Below the pieces are notes generated by a model. The model worked only from the letters and a program-made list of their open reading frames with translations, was not told where the DNA came from and did not search any database. A stretch of 64,000 nucleotides of DNA from NCBI RefSeq assembly GCF_009193305.1, contig NZ_WBVS01000002.1, positions 1 to 64,000 on the forward strand, read 5' to 3'. The DNA comes from Bifidobacterium cebidarum. Lineage in GTDB: Bacteria > Actinomycetota > Actinomycetes > Actinomycetales > Bifidobacteriaceae. Shown here piece by piece: positions 1 to 6,123 of this stretch; positions within the stretch are counted from its first letter, which is position 1; each line of letters opens with the position of its first letter. Position numbers and translations under genes: made by a program.

Positions 1-25
1 GAGCCAGAATCGAACCCTCCACAAA
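1..25 (-). rRNA. rrs: 16S rRNA, 5' end only
   Basis: Read on the minus strand, the first 25 bases match the conserved start of bacterial 16S rRNA: the GGTTCGATTCTGGCTC segment is the bifidobacterial form of the universal 8F/27F primer site. The rest of the gene lies outside the window to the left. The mature end near base 25 is placed by alignment from memory to the E. coli 16S start and may be off by a few bases. Confidence 0.85.
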
Positions 26-440
26 AAAAATTAGCGAAGAGAACCATAGATGACTCTCAAACAATTTCCAAAAGAAATCAACAGGAACGTCCTAATAAGG
101 AAAGGACGCTCACACTCAAAAAACCTCACCGCCATTCAACCCGCTAGGGCACCCGACCAAACCGGCCAGGCTGGCAGCAAGCTGGCAATCATTGACTATA
201 AAGAAGTAGTACAAACACGCTCTTGAGTTCTCAAACCACCACCACACACAAACCAGTCCGAACTCGTTATTTCCTCAGGAGGAGAAGTCCGAACCGCTCA
301 GCGGCAGCGAATGAATAACTTACACGAACCTGCCCACCCACGCAAATTGGGTATTTCAAAACAGGCTAGAATCGTTGAAAAGACAGGCTTCGCTCGGCGT
401 GTCGAAAATGCCGTTTTCAACCTCGCTACTGTCAATATAA
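26..440 (-). promoter_or_regulatory. rRNA operon leader and promoter region
   Basis: This is the non-coding stretch between the 16S 5' end and the upstream terminator-like hairpin. At 216-235 the minus strand carries a TTTGAGAACTCAAGAGCGTG element, typical of actinobacterial 16S leaders (antitermination/processing region). A minus-strand TTGACA lies at 435-430, but the hexamer 17 bases downstream (GGCATT) is a poor -10, so I do not assign a start site. No convincing gene is seen in the short overlapping reading frames. Confidence 0.55.
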
Positions 441-558
441 CGCCGAACACAACCGCAAATTGCTCGAAATTTGTTTCGTATCGGCGTGTTTTCCATAAAT
501 TCATTCACACACCAACGCATGCCCACCCAGTCGTACACCGCCACACAACGCAGAAAGA

Positions 559-618
559 AGCAGCCGAATCCGTATATGTCATCAATGGGCAGCGATGACA
601 TACACGGATTCGGCTGCT
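559..618. terminator. long hairpin between GH3 gene and rRNA operon
   Basis: Arms 559-583 and 594-618 form a 25-bp stem with one mismatch (at 574) and a 10-base loop. It lies downstream of the GH3 gene ending at 747 and upstream of the rRNA promoter region, so it probably insulates the two units. There is no strong T-tract on either side. A smaller hairpin (645-652/664-671) precedes it in the minus direction. Confidence 0.6.
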
Positions 619-746
619 ATACGTATTCAGCACACGTCAGCGACCGGAAGTGAGGAGGGGGAACACTTCCGACGCAACCGGCGATGTATTAGCCCATCAA
701 CCAGCTTTGCTGCGCTGAATCATGGCCGTCATTCATCACTAGCGAG

Positions 747-3650
747 TTATTTGTTGTCAGCGCTCACCTCCACAGCAGGCTTGCGGCGGGCGCGGAAGCG
801 GCGGATGGTCACCGTCTCCAGCCCAGCGAACAGCACGGCCACCACTGCGATGCCGATCCACATGCCGGTCTGCCAAATCGGCAGCTCGGTCTTCGGCTCA
901 CCGTTCTCGTACTGCCAGCTGTTCACCACGGTGTACAGGATGTTGTGGGAGGCGGTGCGCATGGCCTTCAGGGAGGTGGCAGACTTGCTGGTCACATGGT
1001 TGGTCACCTCCATCGTGGCGAGCATTGCATCACCACCGTTGCGGATTTCCTGATCGGCATTCTGGTAGCCAAAGCCGGCGAAGTAGTCGGTCAGGGTGAA
1101 GCCGCGGAAGCCCCACTCGTCGCGCAGCACGGTGTTGAGCAGCGCGGGGTTGGCGCCGGCATAGGTGGTGCCGATGTAGTTGTATGCGGTCATCACAGCC
1201 TGTGCGCCACCGTCCTTCACCGCCATCTCGAACGGCTTCAGGTAGATTTCGCGGATGGACTGCTCGTTGGCCCAGGTGACCAGCATGGCCGTGCGGTTGG
1301 TTTCCTGATCGTTCAGCGCGAAGTGCTTCATGAAGGAGTACACACCCTGGGAGCGAGCGCCAGCAATCTCGCCTGCGGCCATCACACCGGAGAGCAGGGA
1401 GTCTTCGGAGAAGTACTCGAAGTTACGGCCGGAGAACGGGGATCGATGGATGTTCATGCCCGGGGCGTACCAGCCATCCACATGCATTTCGCGAGCCATC
1501 TTGCCCAGGGTCTTGCCGAATTCGTTGGCGAGCTTCTTGTTCCACGTATTGGCAATGCCGACTGCGGAGGGGAAGGCAATGGAGCTGACGTGAGTGAAGT
1601 TGTTGATCAGGGCGGCCGGGCCGTCAAGATCGGTGGTCTTGATCTTGCCGATGTTCTTGATGGCGGCGGTGCCGTAGCCGGCCATGGCGATCATGTTGTC
1701 CATGTCGTCGAAGGTGAGCTGGTCGAGCAGCTTGTCCCACTGCGGATCGTCGTAATCCTTGCCGCGCAGATCGGCCAGACGAACGCCGTTCTTCGCACCG
1801 GTGGTTGGCATCTTGTCGTCGGCGTTGTCATGCTCGGCCGGCTTGTAGATGTCGTTGTTGCTGAACGTCTTCTTGGCCTCGTCGCTCATGGACGTGCTGG
1901 CCGGGGCGGCAACGGCCTCCTCGTAGTTGGCGAAGTGGTCAGCGCGGGAGAGGTAGTTCACGTCGCCTTCGGCATCGTCGAATTCGTTGGTGGCGGCCAC
2001 CTTGTCACCGGCGTGGGTGTTGGAGTCGGAATCATAGGTGATGGTCTTCGGCACGTTCACCGTGGCGGAATCGATCACCGTATGCGAATCGGACTGGATG
2101 GACACCTCGTAGTCGCCGGATTCCAGCACGTAGGCCTTGGCGCCCTTGGAATCGTAGGAGGCCATGTCATCGTCGTCGAAGGAGATCTTCACGGTCTCGG
2201 ACTCGCCGGGCTTCAATTCCTTGGTCTTCTCAAACGCGGCCAGGTTCACCGAGGATTTCTCGATGCCACCGTTGGTGTACGGCGGGTTGTAGTAGGCCTC
2301 GACCACATCCTTGCCGGCCTTGTCACCGGTGTTGGTCACAGTCACATCGAACGACACCTTGCCGTTCGCGTACTTCACGTCGCCCATCTTCTGCTCGAAG
2401 TCGGTGTAGGACAGGCCGTAGCCGAACGGGAAGGCCACCGTATCGTCGTAGTTGATCAGACCTTCGTCTGCGGCGGTCTCGTAGAACTTGTAACCCACGT
2501 AGATGCCTTCCACGTAGTTCACGAAGGTCGGGCTGGACGTGTACTCGCTGCCCACGAAGTTCACCTTGACGGCCAGGTCTTCCACATTGTCATACGGGAA
2601 GTTGCCGATGTTGTTCAGGGTCGGGGTGCTGCGCACGTTCTTGAGGAAGGTGTCGGAGGTCTTGCCGGACGGGTTCACCTTGCCGGCGAGAATGTCACCG
2701 AGGGCGTTGAAGCCGGTCTGGCCGGCGGGCGGGCACCACAGCACGGACTTGATCTGCGGGTAGTTGGCGAGGAAGTCAAATTGCAGCGGATTCGAGCCGT
2801 TGTAGACGAGCGTCACCTTATCGAAGTTCTTGGAGACCAGGTCGAGCATGTTCTTCTCGGTCTGGCTCAGCTGCAGGATGCTTTCGCCCTGCTGGAAGTC
2901 CTCGTAATCCTTGGAGTTGTTGTTGTAGACCACGCCTTCGGCCTTCATATCGCGCGGAAGATCGGCGTTCTCACCGCCGAAGCGGGTGATCACCACCACG
3001 GCTTCATCGGAGAAGGACTTGGCGTCGGAGATCAGGGAATCCGGGTACTGGTCGGCCGGCACCTCGGGCAGGGTCCAATCCTGTTGGAACATGTTGAGCG
3101 TCGGACGCTCGGCGCGGTACTTGGTGTACAGGTCGGTCAGCTTGCTGTTGGTCTCGAAACCGGCCTGCTTCAGGCCGCTCAGAATCGATGCCATCGGGTG
3201 TTCGTTGGACATGGAACCGGAACCAGAACCGCCGAGAATCGGCTGAGTGGAACCCCAACCGAACACGTTGAGCTTCTTGGTACCGCTGATCGGCAGGTTA
3301 TTGTCATTGTTCTGCAGCATCGTGACCGCTTCGCTGTACAGATTCTGCGCCTGGGTATTCGCCGCGGCAATGGTCTCATCGCTCAGTTTGTATTTCTTGG
3401 CGGTGGCGTTGTTGAGCAGCGTGGCCATTGGGCCGGTGAGCATCAGAGCCACGGCCACGGTAGCCGCGACGAGCACGGCCAGCCATGATTCGGAATGCAC
3501 CAGCTTGCGCACGCTCACATCGCGCACGGTTTTCCTGTTCACCGCAACGGTGATGATGATCGCCGCGACCAGTACAACGCCGAGCATCACCAGATATGGC
3601 GTCAGCGATTTGAGGACGGCAATCACGTCGGACATATTGATATCCAGCAT
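747..3650 (-). CDS. membrane-anchored GH3 beta-glucosidase, permuted domain order (copy 1)
   Basis: 967 aa. A family 3 glycoside hydrolase whose halves are swapped. The (alpha/beta) sandwich domain that is normally C-terminal comes first (about 95-340) and holds the probable acid/base Glu227 in RFGGENAD. A fibronectin III-like domain follows (about 410-520), then the TIM-barrel domain (about 600-900) with KHFALNDQE and the probable nucleophile Asp855 in GFTLTDYF. Hydrophobic segments at about 17-37, 56-72 and 924-946 make it a membrane protein; an outward-facing catalytic part is inferred. The start is set by AGGAGA six bases before ATG 3650. It is the last gene of the island and a paralogue of 6124-9036. 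The exact substrate (beta-glucoside or other) cannot be read from sequence. Confidence 0.85.
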   Translation of the reverse strand: MLDINMSDVIAVLKSLTPYLVMLGVVLVAAIIITVAVNRKTVRDVSVRKLVHSESWLAVLVAATVAVALMLTGPMATLLNNATAKKYKLSDETIAAANTQAQNLYSEAVTMLQNNDNNLPISGTKKLNVFGWGSTQPILGGSGSGSMSNEHPMASILSGLKQAGFETNSKLTDLYTKYRAERPTLNMFQQDWTLPEVPADQYPDSLISDAKSFSDEAVVVITRFGGENADLPRDMKAEGVVYNNNSKDYEDFQQGESILQLSQTEKNMLDLVSKNFDKVTLVYNGSNPLQFDFLANYPQIKSVLWCPPAGQTGFNALGDILAGKVNPSGKTSDTFLKNVRSTPTLNNIGNFPYDNVEDLAVKVNFVGSEYTSSPTFVNYVEGIYVGYKFYETAADEGLINYDDTVAFPFGYGLSYTDFEQKMGDVKYANGKVSFDVTVTNTGDKAGKDVVEAYYNPPYTNGGIEKSSVNLAAFEKTKELKPGESETVKISFDDDDMASYDSKGAKAYVLESGDYEVSIQSDSHTVIDSATVNVPKTITYDSDSNTHAGDKVAATNEFDDAEGDVNYLSRADHFANYEEAVAAPASTSMSDEAKKTFSNNDIYKPAEHDNADDKMPTTGAKNGVRLADLRGKDYDDPQWDKLLDQLTFDDMDNMIAMAGYGTAAIKNIGKIKTTDLDGPAALINNFTHVSSIAFPSAVGIANTWNKKLANEFGKTLGKMAREMHVDGWYAPGMNIHRSPFSGRNFEYFSEDSLLSGVMAAGEIAGARSQGVYSFMKHFALNDQETNRTAMLVTWANEQSIREIYLKPFEMAVKDGGAQAVMTAYNYIGTTYAGANPALLNTVLRDEWGFRGFTLTDYFAGFGYQNADQEIRNGGDAMLATMEVTNHVTSKSATSLKAMRTASHNILYTVVNSWQYENGEPKTELPIWQTGMWIGIAVVAVLFAGLETVTIRRFRARRKPAVEVSADNK

Positions 3651-3656
3651 GAGGAT

Positions 3657-3753
3657 TCTCCTGTTCTTTTGCTTCTTCGCGAACCATTGCCGACCGGCTG
3701 CTTCGCCGGACGACTCTGCGCTTTGAACACTTTCAAACTAGAAGAACAGGAGA
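3657..3753 (-). promoter_or_regulatory. inverted repeat that covers the GH3 ribosome binding site
   Basis: The 12-base sequence at 3657-3668, which on the minus strand is the ribosome binding site region AAGAACAGGAGA of the GH3 gene, is perfectly complementary to 3742-3753. A transcript starting above 3753 could fold to hide the site; smaller hairpins lie between the arms. A possible -10 (TAGTTT, 3740-3735) would start transcription inside the structure and lose one arm. Confidence 0.4.
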
Positions 3754-3767
3754 TTGCGCACGGCGAG

Positions 3768-3798
3768 CATTGCATGAGCCGCCGTGCTCATTGCATGA
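3768..3798 (-). promoter_or_regulatory. direct repeats phased by 21 bp, possible LytTR operator
   Basis: CATTGCATGA occurs at 3768-3777 and again at 3789-3798, exactly two helical turns apart, upstream of the GH3 gene and just past the kinase stop codon. LytTR-type regulators usually bind two direct repeats with about this spacing, and the adjacent operon encodes one. The bases do not match the classical AgrA consensus, so the assignment rests on spacing and location. Confidence 0.4.
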
Positions 3799-3875
3799 AT
3801 GGCATACCGACAAGCCAATGTAACCGCACCCAGACCGTGGCCCGCCCTAGCCCTTGGACGGAATCAGCCCTGAGC

Positions 3876-5165
3876 CTAAGCTGGAATCGGAATCACAATG
3901 CCCAAGGAGAACACGCCATCCGTGGCCTTCATCGTGAGCTCACCATGGTATTTGCGTGTCTGCCACGCAATCGAACGCGTGCCCAGGCCGTGGTTGGCCT
4001 TATCTGATTTGGTGGTCATCGGCATGCCGTTTTTGAAAATCGGCGCGTGCTCGGCGGCGTAATAGTTCTCCTCATGAATCACCAGCAGACCGCCGTCGCG
4101 CTGCACGGACAGATTCACCACGCGTTTGCCGGTATCCTCAACCTGCTGGGCGCTTTCCAACGCATTATCCAGAATGTTGCCGAACAGCGAGTAGAGATCC
4201 GAGCGTTCCATGAAGTCCAGCGAGCGCCCGTCCGCCATGCAGGTGAACGCGATGCCATGCCGTGAGCAGTACAGGCCTTTTTCGGTGAGCAGCACGTCCA
4301 GCGAATCGTTGCCGGTGTGGAACATGGAGTCGTAGATACGAATGTTGTTTTCCACTTCTCGAATCATTTCGGGCGTGGGCATGCGGCCATCATCGGCGTA
4401 CAGCGAACCAACCAGCTTGCGGATGTCATGGCAGCGAATGTTGATCTGTTCGATGTTTTCCTTGGCCATTTCGTAATGCTGAGCCTTGAGTCGGTCGGCT
4501 TGCTGCATCGCAATCAGATCGCTGCGCAGCTGATCATTGGTGGAAGCGAGCAGCACCAGCATGAGCATCAGCGTCATGCAAAGCGAATCATAAAGGAAGC
4601 CTACGGTTTGCACCGCCATAGGCTTGCGCTGCACAAATACCATGCTGAACACCACCATCAGCACCATTGCGGCCACGCACGCCACCACCCAGCCATAGCG
4701 TGCGCGAATCTTGTGCTCATCGATGGCAATGCGTCGGCCGATGACCGCGTAAATCGCTAAGCACACCAATGCGAACAGTGCAATATGCACTACGGTGGAG
4801 TTGATGTGCAGTGAAACATGGTGCACATCGAGCACATTCATCATCAATGCGAACACATTGTATGAAAGGTGCTGCACAGCATACCCGGCTACCGCAATCA
4901 CCAATGCCTCCAGCCAGGTTATGTACGCACAGCAGCGCAAGGCAACGACCATCAGTGCGAAGCTGCCCAAGTAATACAGCGATTTACAGGTGATGGTGAG
5001 CGCAGAAACCGGGCCGCTGTCGATGGTGCCGATAAGCGGAAAGTACATCCAATCGTAGGCGAACGCGGCTGCGGCGGCCAGCGGAAGGTACCATGGCTTG
5101 CGCCAGGTGACCTGAGCGCAGAACACCAGCATGCCAAAGAACAGTTCGATGGTGACCAGGCTCAT
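3876..5165 (-). CDS. AgrC-like sensor histidine kinase (GHKL type)
   Basis: 429 aa. The first ~200 residues are a run of about six hydrophobic segments, followed by a helical linker with the likely phosphoacceptor His in NIRCHDIRKLVG, then a GHKL ATPase domain with N-box FGNILDNALESA and a late glycine motif HGLGTRSIAW. This layout is that of the AgrC/ComD family of peptide- or ligand-sensing kinases. The start at ATG 5165 follows GGAGG, which overlaps the end of the response regulator; only one base separates the regulator stop from this start, so the two are translationally coupled. No AgrB or AgrD gene is visible nearby, so the signal is unknown. Confidence 0.88.
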   Translation of the reverse strand: MSLVTIELFFGMLVFCAQVTWRKPWYLPLAAAAAFAYDWMYFPLIGTIDSGPVSALTITCKSLYYLGSFALMVVALRCCAYITWLEALVIAVAGYAVQHLSYNVFALMMNVLDVHHVSLHINSTVVHIALFALVCLAIYAVIGRRIAIDEHKIRARYGWVVACVAAMVLMVVFSMVFVQRKPMAVQTVGFLYDSLCMTLMLMLVLLASTNDQLRSDLIAMQQADRLKAQHYEMAKENIEQINIRCHDIRKLVGSLYADDGRMPTPEMIREVENNIRIYDSMFHTGNDSLDVLLTEKGLYCSRHGIAFTCMADGRSLDFMERSDLYSLFGNILDNALESAQQVEDTGKRVVNLSVQRDGGLLVIHEENYYAAEHAPIFKNGMPMTTKSDKANHGLGTRSIAWQTRKYHGELTMKATDGVFSLGIVIPIPA

Positions 5166-5166
5166 G

Positions 5167-5895
5167 TCAACCTCCGTAGTATTCAGCAAGCGCCTGCATC
5201 AGGGGCTTGCGCTTGGAGCGGGAGACGGGCAGGGTTTGGCCGTCCACCATCACACTGTCGTTGGTGATGGCTTTGACCCATTCAAGATTGACGAGGCAGT
5301 ATCGGTTGGCGGCGGCGAAGTGCACAGGTTCCAGCAGCGCGGCAGCTTCTTTGAGACTGGACCAGACTTTGTAGGCGACCTTCTCAGTGTGGTAGATGAC
5401 TTCGTGACCGAGTACTTCCACGTAACGCACGTCATGCGAAGAGAGGTATTGCGTGCCGGTGCCGACGGTGAGCGGAATGGTGACGCCTTGACGCTTGGCC
5501 ACGAGATCCTCCACTTTGCGCATTTTCAGTGCGAAGCTGAAGTATTCGAGCGGTTTGACGAGGTAGCCGACAGCGTCCACGTCGTAGCCGACGGCTGCAT
5601 ATTGGGCCATTTTGGTGGTGAAGACGAGCACCACGTGGCTGTCTATCTCACGCAGGCGGTGGGCGGTTTCGAGGCCGTCAATGCCGGGCATTTCGACATC
5701 GAGGAACATCGCATCGAACTCGGCTTGGTAGTCGTCCAGGAAGGATTCGCCGTCCGCAAAGCGGGTGATGGCGTAGTCCGGCCGCGATTCGGCCTTATCG
5801 TTCGCGACCTCGCGCTCGGCATAATACCGCGCGATCATCTCGTTGGTACGCGCGGCATCGGTATCGTCATCATCGACGATGGCAATGCGGATCAT
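5167..5895 (-). CDS. LytTR-family response regulator
   Basis: 242 aa. An N-terminal receiver domain with the acidic cluster VDDDD and phosphoacceptor Asp in FLDVEMPG (about 65-70), then a C-terminal LytTR DNA-binding domain (about 140-240; FAAANRYCLVNLEWV and VSRSKRKPLMQ are typical). It is the cognate partner of the downstream kinase. Likely targets are the two flanking GH3 genes and its own promoter, inferred from proximity and the repeats at 3768-3798 and 5951-6019. Start ATG 5895 is preceded by AAGGGAG. Confidence 0.9.
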   Translation of the reverse strand: MIRIAIVDDDDTDAARTNEMIARYYAEREVANDKAESRPDYAITRFADGESFLDDYQAEFDAMFLDVEMPGIDGLETAHRLREIDSHVVLVFTTKMAQYAAVGYDVDAVGYLVKPLEYFSFALKMRKVEDLVAKRQGVTIPLTVGTGTQYLSSHDVRYVEVLGHEVIYHTEKVAYKVWSSLKEAAALLEPVHFAAANRYCLVNLEWVKAITNDSVMVDGQTLPVSRSKRKPLMQALAEYYGG

Positions 5896-5947
5896 CCTCG
5901 TCTCCCTTCACCTGTCTGCCACGGTAGCGCATTTCAGTCTGTTTTGA

Positions 5948-6019
5948 AGAACCGGGACAGTGAATTATGTCCCGGTTCTCTCATTAATCGATTGATTGGG
6001 CTACCGGGACACGAAATTA
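5948..6019. promoter_or_regulatory. inverted and direct repeats upstream of the two-component operon
   Basis: A 12-bp inverted repeat (5948-5959/5968-5979) contains ACCGGGACA. The word ACCGGGAC, followed by related AT-rich bases, recurs as a direct repeat at 5951-5967 and 6003-6019, 52 bp apart (about five helical turns). It lies between the regulator start and the upstream GH3 gene and may be an operator, a terminator, or both. Confidence 0.4.
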
Positions 6020-6066
6020 GGGGCGTGGCAACGCGGCCGCAGTACCGACGCACCCCACATATGCGA

Positions 6067-6102
6067 GAAGTGGCTCGCTCTTGTACAAGAACGAGCCACT
6101 TC
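6067..6102 (-). terminator. terminator of the upstream GH3 gene
   Basis: A 36-base near-palindrome: arms 6067-6077 and 6092-6102 pair perfectly, and after one mismatch the centre TCTTGTACAAGA pairs again. It lies 22 bases past the stop of the GH3 gene at 6124. No marked T-tract. Confidence 0.6.
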
Positions 6103-6123
6103 GGTATTCAGTTATAGGGGCTC

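Noticed and set aside
1-30. tRNA-like T-arm at the left edge
   Set aside because: The sequence fits the start of 16S rRNA and lacks a pairing T stem or acceptor.
945-3488. 847-residue open frame on the plus strand, and a 950-residue one at 6334-9186
   Set aside because: Both lie antisense to the GH3 genes, have Gly/Val/His-rich translations without domains or ribosome binding sites, and are products of high GC codon use.
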